Part shown: positions 52,693 through 59,683 of the stretch, one piece after another
Numbering within the stretch: position 1 is the first letter of the stretch
How the letters are laid out: each line of letters begins with the position of its first letter
Source: PALSA-129 sp050014595
GTDB taxonomy: Bacteria > Acidobacteriota > Terriglobia > Bryobacterales > Bryobacteraceae
Length of the DNA: 64,000 bases
Reading direction: 5' to 3'
NCBI GenBank assembly: GCA_050014595.1
Contig: JBEKDA010000005.1
Span: 62,001 to 126,000, forward strand
Notes under the pieces: generated by a model
Told to the model about the DNA's origin: nothing
The model's input: only the letters and a program-made list of their open reading frames with translations
Databases searched by the model: none
Program-made: the position numbers and the translations under genes

Positions 52693-53013
52693 ATGGCCGT
52701 AAATATTATGAAAAAGAATCCCGCCGCTGTTGCTCTGGGGCGGAAAGGCGGCAAAAAAGGTGGTCCAGCCAGAGCCGCCAAACTCACGCCTGAGCAACGC
52801 AGCGAAAGCGCCCGAAAAGCTGTCCAGGCGCGATGGTCGAAAGCTAAAAGGGACAGCTCTCCAGCTACCCCTGTGCCCGACACTTCAAGAAATGCCCTTC
52901 ACCTTTGCTTGAGGCGCATCAAGGGCGCCAAAGACGAAGCCGAACTCCGCCGCCTGACCGAAGAGCTTCAAAGGATCGTGTTCCACAGACAGTATCAGAA
53001 TGCCGAAGATTAG
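52693..53013 (+). CDS. small basic protein with GRKGGKKGG N-terminus
   Basis: 106 residues. The N-terminus NPAAVALGRKGGKKGGPARA followed by LTPEQRSESARKAVQARW belongs to a short-protein family common in Acidobacteria and related soil bacteria, which I recall paired with a second small gene. The C-terminus forms helices (KDEAELRRLTEELQRIVF). Lys/Gly-rich start suggests nucleic-acid binding. ATG 52693 or 52708. Base composition is lower in GC than the neighbourhood, a sign of transfer. Confidence 0.75.
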   Translation: MAVNIMKKNPAAVALGRKGGKKGGPARAAKLTPEQRSESARKAVQARWSKAKRDSSPATPVPDTSRNALHLCLRRIKGAKDEAELRRLTEELQRIVFHRQYQNAED

Positions 53014-53120
53014 GAAGCCGCCGCCCTACTTCATGAAACATCTCGTCGATCGCTTTCGTGAAGGTCGAATTTCGGTTGATGATTTCGACGCATTGCAGGA
53101 TTGGTTGCCCCAATTAGGGC
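53000..53120 (+). pseudogene. truncated partner of the GRKGGKKGG gene
   Basis: ATG 53000 overlaps the upstream gene by 14 nt and encodes about 40 sensible residues (MPKIRKPPPYFMKHLVDRF, REGRISVDDFDALQDWL). After that the frame runs straight into the terminator hairpin (53127-53161) and on into antisense of the next gene. Family members I recall continue for about 60 more residues. So the 3' half is lost. Confidence 0.55.
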
Positions 53121-53126
53121 ATCAAA

Positions 53127-53161
53127 AACCCCGCCGGCCCAGGCTGTGGACCGGCGGGGTT
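53127..53161 (-). terminator. intrinsic terminator of the gene at 53193-53402
   Basis: AACCCCGCCGG (53127-53137) pairs with CCGGCGGGGTT (53151-53161), an 11-bp GC-rich stem. On the minus strand it is followed by TTTTTGAT. It lies 30 nt after the minus-strand stop at 53193 and may also end transcripts from the truncated plus-strand gene. Confidence 0.85.
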
Positions 53162-53192
53162 TCACTTCTCACTGCTTCAATGAGGTTGCCGG

Positions 53193-53402
53193 CTACTTCT
53201 TCACCGGCGCCGTGCTGGCCACGCTCTTCTTGGCCGTGCTCTTCTTGGTGCTTTTCTTGCTGTGCTTCGCGGTGCTCTTCTGGGTGGTGCTCCGAGTAGC
53301 GGCGCTAGGCGAGCCCGCCGCGGCCGGAGCCGCTTTCGCCTGGGCGAACGTCAGAGGAACGGAAGCAACCGCTAGTGCGATCGCGAGTAATGTCGTTTTC
53401 AT
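53193..53402 (-). CDS. secreted Lys/Ser/Thr-rich small protein (69 residues)
   Basis: Signal peptide MKTTLLAIALAVASVPLTFA followed by a low-complexity Ala/Lys/Ser/Thr tail (KSTAKHSKKSTKKSTAKKS). The ribosome binding site GGGAGAGAG is close to ATG 53402. A strong terminator follows. The mature part is about 48 residues, highly basic and likely disordered. Confidence 0.75.
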   Translation of the reverse strand: MKTTLLAIALAVASVPLTFAQAKAAPAAAGSPSAATRSTTQKSTAKHSKKSTKKSTAKKSVASTAPVKK

Positions 53403-53593
53403 TTTCTCTCTCCCTGCGGGCTCTGCCCGCCTACAGTTCCATACTGCGCCCGAACGCCCGCCAACACGATAGCCTGCGCAGGCTATGGCAGCGCACTAAT
53501 TCGGGTCTATGGTGGTTAATGTTTATTAGGGTTGCCGTTTAGCCCGCTTTCGGGATGGCCCCGGCCGGCCTGGCGCGCGATACTGTAATCGCA

Positions 53594-54904
53594 ATGCTTC
53601 CGCGCCAGATCACCCACCAGAACATTTACCGGCTCCTGATTGGCGGGTTCAGCCTGGTGATCCTGATGCTTCTGGCCGCCGCCATCGTGGGCCTGCGGAA
53701 CATTCAATCCATTCAGGAAAACGCCTCCAGCCTGGTCCACGAACAGGACACCACCCGGCGCCTGGTGGACGAGCTCCGCTCGCGCGAGAAATCGCTCGGC
53801 GAAGTCTTCTCAATCCTCGCCCGCGACCCCGATTCGGTGGACTACCCGGGCATTATGAGCCAGCTTGCCGACGCCGATCGCGACATCGAGCGCATCTCCT
53901 CGGAAGGCGCCCACACGCCTCAAAGCGCCCTGTGGAGCAGCCTCCGGCAGACCTCCGCCGCTTTCTCCGGCGAGGCCCGCCGCATCCTTTCCGCCGAGAA
54001 CCCCACATCCTTCGCTTCCCTGGACCTTTTCCGCGACCACGAAGCTTTCACGGCCGTGGTCGCCCGCCTCATCGAATCCGACTACCGCAACGTCTCCGCC
54101 GCCCAGGCGCAGATCGATCGCCGCTCTTCCCGCCTGCTGGAGATTTCCGCCCTGTTCGCTTCCGGCAGCGTGCTGCTGGCTCTCATCTTCGCCGCCCTGA
54201 CCGTCCGCATGGCCTCGCAGTTGATCCGTGGCATGGAGTGGCAGGCCGCCGAACTGAGCCGCGTCTCCTGGCACATGCTGCAGGATCAGGAGGCCACCGC
54301 GCGCCGCTTCTCGCACGAGCTGCATGACGAGCTGGGCCAGTCCCTCACCGCGGTCAAGACCAATCTCGCCGCGTTGCGCGCCGGCACGGGCGCTGACGCC
54401 GCCCGCCTCGACGACTGCCTTCGCGTGGTGGACGAGTCCATCGGCAACGTCCGGCAGATGTCCCAGCTCCTCCGCCCCACCATCCTCGACGATTTCGGCC
54501 TGGACGCCGGGCTGCGCTGGCTCTGTGAAGGGTTCGCCGCGCGCACCGGCATCGCAGTCGATTGCGTCTCCACCTTCACCGGCCGCCTTCCCGACGAAAC
54601 CGAAACCCACCTCTTCCGGATCGCGCAGGAAGCTCTCACCAACGTCGCCCGCCATTCCGGCGCCCATCATGTGGAAGTCCGCCTGGCCCCTTCCGACCAC
54701 CACATCCGCCTCACCATTCAGGATGACGGCCGCGGGCTGCCGCAAGCCCCTTCCCCAGCGGCCTCCGCGCCCGATCGCAGACCCGGCCCGCTGGGGCTGA
54801 TCGGAATGCGCGCCCGCGCCCGCAGCGCCGGTGGCGACGCCACGGTTCGCTCCCGTCCGGACCAGGGTGTTCTAATTGATGTGCAGGTCCCTCTGACGCG
54901 ATGA
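53594..54904 (+). CDS. NarL-system sensor histidine kinase (HisKA_3 type)
   Basis: About 436 residues. A first membrane helix (LIGGFSLVILMLLAAAIVG), a periplasmic helical sensor of about 150 residues and a second helix (FASGSVLLALIFAALTV). The dimerisation domain carries the phospho-His in FSHELHDELGQSLTAVKTN; the HATPase_c has EALTNVARHSGA and DDGRGLP, ending GLIGMRARARSAGG. ATG 53594 places the membrane helix near the N-terminus; an upstream in-frame ATG at 53555 would add 13 residues. Its stop overlaps the regulator's ATG (ATGA). Confidence 0.9.
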   Translation: MLPRQITHQNIYRLLIGGFSLVILMLLAAAIVGLRNIQSIQENASSLVHEQDTTRRLVDELRSREKSLGEVFSILARDPDSVDYPGIMSQLADADRDIERISSEGAHTPQSALWSSLRQTSAAFSGEARRILSAENPTSFASLDLFRDHEAFTAVVARLIESDYRNVSAAQAQIDRRSSRLLEISALFASGSVLLALIFAALTVRMASQLIRGMEWQAAELSRVSWHMLQDQEATARRFSHELHDELGQSLTAVKTNLAALRAGTGADAARLDDCLRVVDESIGNVRQMSQLLRPTILDDFGLDAGLRWLCEGFAARTGIAVDCVSTFTGRLPDETETHLFRIAQEALTNVARHSGAHHVEVRLAPSDHHIRLTIQDDGRGLPQAPSPAASAPDRRPGPLGLIGMRARARSAGGDATVRSRPDQGVLIDVQVPLTR

Positions 54905-55536
54905 AACGCATTCGCATCCTGTTGGCTGACGATCACGCCGTGGTGCGCCACGGCTTCAAGATGATCCTCAGCGCCCAGCCCGACATGGAAATCGTCGGCG
55001 AAGCCGGCAACGGCCGGGAAGCCGTCGATCTGGCGGCCGACCTGCGCCCGGACGTCGTCGTCATGGATGTCGCCATGCCGGAGCTCAACGGCATCGAAGC
55101 CACGCGGCGTCTCACTGCCGCCAATCCACATGCGCGGGTGATTGCCCTCAGCATGCACAAGGATTCCGTCTATGTCCGCGAGATCCTGCGGGCCGGGGCG
55201 CGCGGTTATCTGCTCAAGGATTCGGGCCCCGCCGACCTGGTCGCCGCCGTCCGGGCGATCGCCTCCGGAGAAGGCTATCTGAGCCCGGCAGTCTCCGACG
55301 CCGTGCTCAACGACTACCGCAAGCACGTCACCGATCCCATCGATCTGCTGAGCAGCCGGGAGCGCGAAGTCCTCCAGATGCTGGCCGAAGGCAAGACCAA
55401 CAAAGAGATCGCCGTGGTCCTCAACCTGAGTGTCTACACAGTCGACGCCCACCGCGGACGCATCATGGAAAAGCTGAACCTGCACAGCATCAACGAGCTG
55501 GTGCGATTTGCGGTGAGGAATGGGCTGGTGGACTAG
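54901..55536 (+). CDS. NarL/FixJ-family response regulator (partner of the kinase)
   Basis: 211 residues. Receiver with DDHAVVRHGF, phospho-acceptor Asp56 in VVMDVAMPELNG and Lys in LLKDSG. HTH: LSSREREVLQMLAEGKTNKEIAVVLNLSVYTVDAHR. Overlaps the kinase gene by 4 nt, so a matched two-component pair. Signal unknown; the kinase sensor domain is helical and of uncharacterised type. Confidence 0.93.
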   Translation: MKRIRILLADDHAVVRHGFKMILSAQPDMEIVGEAGNGREAVDLAADLRPDVVVMDVAMPELNGIEATRRLTAANPHARVIALSMHKDSVYVREILRAGARGYLLKDSGPADLVAAVRAIASGEGYLSPAVSDAVLNDYRKHVTDPIDLLSSREREVLQMLAEGKTNKEIAVVLNLSVYTVDAHRGRIMEKLNLHSINELVRFAVRNGLVD

Positions 55537-55565
55537 GGCCAATCCCGTTCATTTGAGTTGAGTGG

Positions 55566-55593
55566 GACAGGCCATCGCTTTTTGTGGCCTGTC
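55566..55593 (+). terminator. hairpin after two-component operon
   Basis: GACAGGCCA (55566-55574) pairs perfectly with TGGCCTGTC (55585-55593). It lies 30 nt after the regulator's stop. The following sequence (ATTGCC) is not T-rich, so termination is uncertain. Confidence 0.45.
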
Positions 55594-55655
55594 ATTGCCT
55601 CGCTGAAGCGCGGGCAATTAACAGACGACACAGACCGATCGTCCGTCCCACTGGA

Positions 55656-55685
55656 ATGTGTATAATTTAGTTGTAGAGTACACAT
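55656..55685 (+). promoter_or_regulatory. vapBC operator overlapping -10 box
   Basis: ATGTGTA (55656-55662) and TACACAT (55679-55685) form a perfect 7-bp inverted repeat. The -10 TATAAT (55661-55666) lies partly inside the first arm. vapB starts at 55688. A VapBC complex bound here would block transcription, as is usual for such modules. Confidence 0.65.
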
Positions 55686-55687
55686 CC

Positions 55688-55882
55688 ATGCGGACGAACA
55701 TCGTGATTGACGACAAACTGATGCGGGACGCGCTTCGCGCAACCGGCATGAAGACCAAGCGCGCGGCCGTTGAATCCGGTCTGCGGACCTTGCTGCGCCT
55801 GAGCAGACAGGCGAAAATCCGGCGGCTCCGCGGCAAAGTGGACTGGCAGGGCGATCTGAACGCGATGAGGAGCGACCATTGA
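55688..55882 (+). CDS. vapB: VapB-type antitoxin
   Basis: 64 residues. N-terminal ribbon-helix-helix pattern RTNIVIDDKLMRDALRATGM...TKRAAVESGLRTLLRL, then a basic linker and the VapC-contacting end (KVDWQGDLNAMRSD). ATG 55688 is taken because it follows the operator; the frame open upstream to 55658 would overlap the promoter. Overlaps vapC by 4 nt. Confidence 0.88.
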   Translation: MRTNIVIDDKLMRDALRATGMKTKRAAVESGLRTLLRLSRQAKIRRLRGKVDWQGDLNAMRSDH

Positions 55883-56271
55883 TTCTGGTCGATTCCAGCG
55901 TGTGGATCGACTACTTCAAGGGAACCATCACGCCTCAGACCGAAGCGCTCGACAGGCTGCTTGGCAACGAGCCTTTGGCCATTGGCGACTTGATCCTGAC
56001 CGAAGTCCTGCAGGGCTTCGACGACGAGCGGGACTTCAACCAAGCCAGGAAAATGCTGACTTCGCTGACGGTGGTAGAGTTGGGCGGACGGGAAATCGCG
56101 ATTCAAGCGGCGAAAAACTTCCGGGCGCTGCGCTCGCTCGGCGTGACCGTTCGCCAGACCATCGATACAGTGATTGCTACCCGCTGCATCGAGAGCGGGT
56201 ATGACTTGCTGCACAACGACAGGGATTTCGATCCGTTCGCCGAGCATCTCGGCCTGCACGTGGTGGTCTGA
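55879..56271 (+). CDS. vapC: VapC-type PIN-domain toxin
   Basis: 130 residues starting at TTG 55879 (TTGA overlap with vapB). A PIN ribonuclease: first Asp in ILVDSSVWIDYF, Glu in LTEVLQGF, and later acidic residues in RQTIDTVIATRCIESG and LLHNDRDFDPF. In homologues the toxin cleaves RNA until bound by VapB. All four acidic residues are present, so it looks functional. Confidence 0.9.
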   Translation: MILVDSSVWIDYFKGTITPQTEALDRLLGNEPLAIGDLILTEVLQGFDDERDFNQARKMLTSLTVVELGGREIAIQAAKNFRALRSLGVTVRQTIDTVIATRCIESGYDLLHNDRDFDPFAEHLGLHVVV

Positions 56272-56416
56272 CAAGACGCTGGTCCGGCAGGCCCTCGATC
56301 AACACTATCTGGCACGACGCGCAAGGCAGCCGCAGCCGGCGTCCTAACCGCGACCGGCGCGAAAAGCGCGCGCAACCCCGCCCGCTCTTTTGGCTATCAT
56401 ATCAGCAGGTCTTTCC

Positions 56417-56755
56417 ATGAAGCATGTTTTACGGCGCCACGCGCTTTTCTTGTGGTTGGGAGTCGCCGTCGCCTTCGGGCTGCCGCAGGCCGCGGGGCCG
56501 CGGCCGCCGGGTGCCGACCCGGATACCCAGGATCATGATGTCAAGCTGCCCAATGGCAAATCGCAACGCGACGAAATCCTCAAGTCGGAGCACGAGGAGA
56601 ATCTCAAGGATGCGGCCCGCCTGGTGGAACTGTCGCAGGATCTCAAGGCCGATCTCGAAAAGAACGATACCTTCGTTCTTTCCATGGGCACAATCAAGAA
56701 AACGGATGATATCGAAAAACTGGTCAAGAAGATCCGCGCTCGTATGCGGCATTAG
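56417..56755 (+). CDS. secreted protein of unknown function (112 residues)
   Basis: Signal peptide HALFLWLGVAVAFGLPQA; the mature part begins with a Pro/Gly/Asp stretch and continues as a Lys/Glu-rich helix (KSEHEENLKDAARLVELSQDLKADLEKND). ATG 56417 is chosen as the natural signal start. Its 3' end overlaps the next gene's start by 50 nt. No recognised family. Confidence 0.7.
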   Translation: MKHVLRRHALFLWLGVAVAFGLPQAAGPRPPGADPDTQDHDVKLPNGKSQRDEILKSEHEENLKDAARLVELSQDLKADLEKNDTFVLSMGTIKKTDDIEKLVKKIRARMRH

Positions 56756-57905
56756 CCTGCTGGCCTGCGCGCTCGCGGCGGCCCAGACCGTACCGGCTCA
56801 GACCAAGACGCCGGCCATCGCGTTGATCGACGCCGCCGACGCCGCGCAATGGCAGACTTGGACGAAAAGCGTGGGCTGGCAGGTGGTCACGGCGGCCAGT
56901 ACGCCCGACGCGAATATCGATGCGCGGGCGCAAGCGCTGGCCGCCGCCGTCGCCGATGCCTTGAAGAACGGCTCCGTCGACCCCGCGCGCGTTTATCTGG
57001 CCGGCCGCAATGAATCCGCCGCCGCCGTCTTCTACACCATTGCCAGGATTCCAGACCGCTGGGCCGCGGGAGTGGCGCTGGGCGGTTCACCCAAAGCCGC
57101 ACTCGAAACCAACCGGGTCTTCTCCGCCAACTTCACCAATGCGCCGGTCCTCTGGGCCTCCAGCGGCCCCGACGACGAAGCTCTCGCCCAGAAGCTGAAA
57201 ACCGCCGGGCTCAACCTGGAATGGCGTTCCGCCAACGGTCTCACCAACGGCGCCATCCTGCAGTGGCTCTCCACTCACACGCGCGACGAATTCCCGCTGA
57301 ACATCGACTGCGAGACCAACTCACCCGCCTTCGCCAGTTGCTATTGGATTCAGATGACCAAGTTCGACGCCGGCGAGCGCAACGACGTGCTGCCGCTTTC
57401 GGTGGTGGCCGGCGAATCCGCGGCCGCGCTCGATCTGGGGGGCTTCGGCTACCATGTGGCGGACCCCGGCCCCGGCGTGCCGGTCGTCTTCCTGCCCCAA
57501 AAGTACGCTGGACCGCTGCGCATCGGCGACCGGATCGTGGCGCTGGACGGCAAGCCCATCGACAACCCGCACCAGTACCTGGAGATGCTCGCGCGAGTCA
57601 CGGAATCGAAGCCCGCCGTGGTGATGGTGGAACGCGGCAAAGAGCGCATCCGCGTCGAAACCCGCGTGGTGGTGCCGCGCCGCGATCCGGTGGTGACCGC
57701 GCGGGTGCAGGCACGCTACCTGCCCGAATACCGCCAGATCGAAATCATCAGCCGCGCGGCGACCGAAATGCGCGTCACGCTTCCGCGGGATTGGGTGCCC
57801 GCCGACCTGTTCTGGAATGGCCTCTCGCTCCAAGGCATCAAAACCGCCGGCTGTTATCTGCTCAAACTCGACAAGGAACTCTTGCATGCCGGCCCCTGCC
57901 CGTAA
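56706..57905 (+). CDS. exported protein with degenerate esterase fold and PDZ-like domain
   Basis: 399 residues from ATG 56706, which gives a good signal peptide (SALVCGISLLACALAAAQ). The first part resembles the esterase/PHB-depolymerase fold (DPARVYLAGRNESAAAVFYTIARIPDRWAAGVALGG), but the nucleophile elbow GxSxG is replaced by GRNES. From about 270 a PDZ-like domain follows (LRIGDRIVALDGKPIDNPHQYLEML). The last 80 residues are beta-rich. Overlaps its upstream and downstream neighbours. A non-catalytic scaffold is possible. Confidence 0.7.
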   Translation: MISKNWSRRSALVCGISLLACALAAAQTVPAQTKTPAIALIDAADAAQWQTWTKSVGWQVVTAASTPDANIDARAQALAAAVADALKNGSVDPARVYLAGRNESAAAVFYTIARIPDRWAAGVALGGSPKAALETNRVFSANFTNAPVLWASSGPDDEALAQKLKTAGLNLEWRSANGLTNGAILQWLSTHTRDEFPLNIDCETNSPAFASCYWIQMTKFDAGERNDVLPLSVVAGESAAALDLGGFGYHVADPGPGVPVVFLPQKYAGPLRIGDRIVALDGKPIDNPHQYLEMLARVTESKPAVVMVERGKERIRVETRVVVPRRDPVVTARVQARYLPEYRQIEIISRAATEMRVTLPRDWVPADLFWNGLSLQGIKTAGCYLLKLDKELLHAGPCP

Positions 57906-58272
57906 ACCGCGCCGGCTCACGGCGCGCGAAGCGGCGCGCCGCCTGATGCGCGCGCCCAAGAGCGCCCAGCGCGACGCCGCCATCCGCAGAACCATCCGCC
58001 AGATTCCCAAAGGCAAGGTCGCCACGTATTCGCAGGTAGCGGCCGCCGCCGGCTACCCGCTGTATCACCGGCAGGTGGCCCAGTTGTTGCGCGGAGCGGG
58101 CAATTCCCTGCCCTGGCAGCGCGTGGTGGGCGCCGGCGGCGAAATCAAACTCAAGTACGAAGCCGGCCTCGAACAGCGCACGCGGCTTGAAATGGAAGGC
58201 GTACGGTTCCGCGGCAAGCGCATCGACATGGCCGAACACCAGCACCGTTTCCGTCCGTGGGAGTTCGAATAA
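57886..58272 (+). CDS. alkyltransferase-like DNA repair protein (ATL)
   Basis: 128 residues. The MGMT C-terminal DNA-binding fold is present: IPKGKVATYSQVAAAAG, HRQVAQLLRGAGNSLP, then WQRVV where the methyltransferase has CHRV. The Trp replacing the reactive Cys defines ATL proteins, which bind O6-alkylguanine and recruit nucleotide excision repair. ATG 57886 overlaps the previous gene by 20 nt. Confidence 0.88.
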   Translation: MPAPARKPRRLTAREAARRLMRAPKSAQRDAAIRRTIRQIPKGKVATYSQVAAAAGYPLYHRQVAQLLRGAGNSLPWQRVVGAGGEIKLKYEAGLEQRTRLEMEGVRFRGKRIDMAEHQHRFRPWEFE

Positions 58273-58276
58273 CCCG

Positions 58277-58429
58277 ATGAAGCCACGCTTCTTCAAGGCC
58301 ATGGGCACCTACGCCGTTCTGGCCATACTGGCCGCCTTCACCCTGGACGGCTTGATCCGCACCGCCGTCTGGATCTTCCTCGCGGGACTGGCCGTCAAGA
58401 CGTATATCGCTTACAAGGCCGGCTGGTAG
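58277..58429 (+). CDS. small membrane protein (50 residues)
   Basis: Starts 4 nt after the ATL stop. Two hydrophobic segments (MGTYAVLAILAAFTLDGLIR and AVWIFLAGLAVKTYIAY) with Lys/Arg ends, consistent with a small integral membrane protein of unknown role. No upstream in-frame start fits better. Confidence 0.7.
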   Translation: MKPRFFKAMGTYAVLAILAAFTLDGLIRTAVWIFLAGLAVKTYIAYKAGW

Positions 58430-58457
58430 AGCGGAGGAATCGGCAATGACCGCAAGA

Positions 58458-58477
58458 GCGCGACCAGGGGGTCGCGC
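58458..58477. repeat. 20-bp palindromic dispersed repeat, copy 2
   Basis: Exact reverse complement of 209-228. It can fold into a hairpin (GCGCGACC / GGTCGCGC). Located in the gap between the small membrane protein and the sigma factor gene. Confidence 0.7.
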
Positions 58478-58609
58478 GCGGACGAGGGCGTCCGCCCCCC
58501 TTTCCTGTTTGAACCAGCCGCGCGTTCCATTCCGGAACACGTTCCATTGTGGAGCGCTTGCGGGTTTCAATCACTATTGATAACAGGACCTTTATACCTC
58601 ATTAATACT

Positions 58610-58625
58610 TGGCACTAAGGTTGCA
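58610..58625 (+). promoter_or_regulatory. sigma-54 (-24/-12) promoter of the FliA-type sigma gene
   Basis: TGGCAC (58610-58615), five bases, TTGCA (58621-58625) matches the sigma-54 consensus (TGGCAC-N5-TTGC) perfectly. Transcription would start about 11 nt further and reach ATG 58690 after a leader of about 54 nt. Such promoters need an NtrC-type activator. Confidence 0.85.
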
Positions 58626-58689
58626 CCCCTAAGGTTGTTCGGCCGGTTGAGCCGAGTCCGAACAGAAATCCAAAAAAAGGACGGAAACC

Positions 58690-59448
58690 ATGCGGGTGCC
58701 AAGTGTGTCTCTACGCCGGAAAGCCAAGATTTCCCTGGAAGAGCGCGATCAGATCGTCATCGAGCACCTTCCCCTGGTCAAGGCCATCGCGATTCGAGTG
58801 CATGAGAACCTTCCCGTGCACGTGGATTTGGACGACCTCATCCACGCCGGCGTCCTGGGCCTGTTCGACGCGGTAGCCAAGTTTGACGCCACCAAGAACG
58901 TGGTGTTCCACAGCTACGCCAAGCACCGCATCAAGGGCGCCATCCTCGACAGCCTACGGCAGCTCGATTGGGCATCGCGCGATCTCCGCAAGCGTCAGAA
59001 GCAGGTGGATGCCGTCACGCACGACCTCTCGGTCCGGCTGGGACGCAACCCGACGGAATCCGAGGTCGCCAAGGAGCTCGGCGTGACCGTGGACCGCTGG
59101 CGCCGTATGCTGGTGGAACTCCGCAACGTGGGTCTGGTTTCCTCCACGGTGCATCCCGAACAGGACCGCGACCGCGTCATGGAGTTCCCCGCCACGCCGG
59201 AATTCCAGCCCGACCGCATGTGCGAACACCGCCAGTTGCAGTCGACCCTGGCGCGAGCCATCGGCACTTTGCCGGAGCGCTACCAGAAAGTCGTATTCCT
59301 TTACTACACAAACGAAATGACTATGAAGGAGATCGGCGACCTGCTGGGCGTCAACGAAAGCCGCATTTCGCAGATCCACAAGACGGCGCTGAAGAAGATG
59401 GCGGTGGTGCTGCAGTCCGAGGGGATCCACTCGGCGGAAGCCATTTAA
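58690..59448 (+). CDS. FliA/WhiG-family RNA polymerase sigma factor
   Basis: 252 residues. Region 2 (EHLPLVKAIAIRVHENLPVHVDLDDLIHAGVLGLFDAVAKFD ... FHSYAKHRIKGAILDSLRQLDW) has the DLIHAG...GL core. Region 3 is ARRLGRNPTESEVAKELGV-like, and region 4 is LPERYQKVVFLYYTNEMTMKEIGDLLGVNESRISQIHKTA. This is the FliA/SigD/WhiG group that controls motility or development. AAAGGA lies 8 nt before ATG 58690. No flagellar genes are in the window, so the regulon is open. Confidence 0.9.
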   Translation: MRVPSVSLRRKAKISLEERDQIVIEHLPLVKAIAIRVHENLPVHVDLDDLIHAGVLGLFDAVAKFDATKNVVFHSYAKHRIKGAILDSLRQLDWASRDLRKRQKQVDAVTHDLSVRLGRNPTESEVAKELGVTVDRWRRMLVELRNVGLVSSTVHPEQDRDRVMEFPATPEFQPDRMCEHRQLQSTLARAIGTLPERYQKVVFLYYTNEMTMKEIGDLLGVNESRISQIHKTALKKMAVVLQSEGIHSAEAI

Positions 59449-59458
59449 GGCGCAGGGT

Positions 59459-59681
59459 TGACAGGGGCGAAAAACCGTGGAGCAGGCTTTCTAGCCTGCA
59501 ACGCCGACATTCTTGTCGGCGTTACGTCGGCTGGAAAGCCGACGTTGCGGGCCGGAGGCCCGCTCCACACTTTTTCATGAAATTTCGCGGGCCGCAGGCC
59601 CACTGCAACAGACGAAAGCGTCCCACCTTGGTGCGCAAGGGTGGGGCAGGCGCTTTCGCCTGCCAACCGATTTTTTCACGG
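59459..59681. repeat. cluster of intergenic hairpin repeats
   Basis: Several palindromes are strung together: AGCAGGCTTTCTAGCCTGC, ACGCCGACATTCTTGTCGGCGT, GGCTGGAAAGCC, GCGGGCCGGAGGCCCGC, ACAGACGAAAGCGTC and GGGGCAGGCGCTTTCGCCTGCC. The last 77 nt match 44206-44284 in inverted orientation. It lies between convergent genes (sigma factor and TPR protein), where it may act as terminator. Confidence 0.7.
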
Positions 59682-59683
59682 CT

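Noticed and set aside
51088..52797. 569-codon minus-strand frame opposite the VWFA genes
   Set aside because: Antisense; the plus-strand MIDAS motifs and coupled starts are decisive.
59459..59681. Row of hairpins considered as a CRISPR array
   Set aside because: The units differ from one another and there is no constant repeat with equal spacers.
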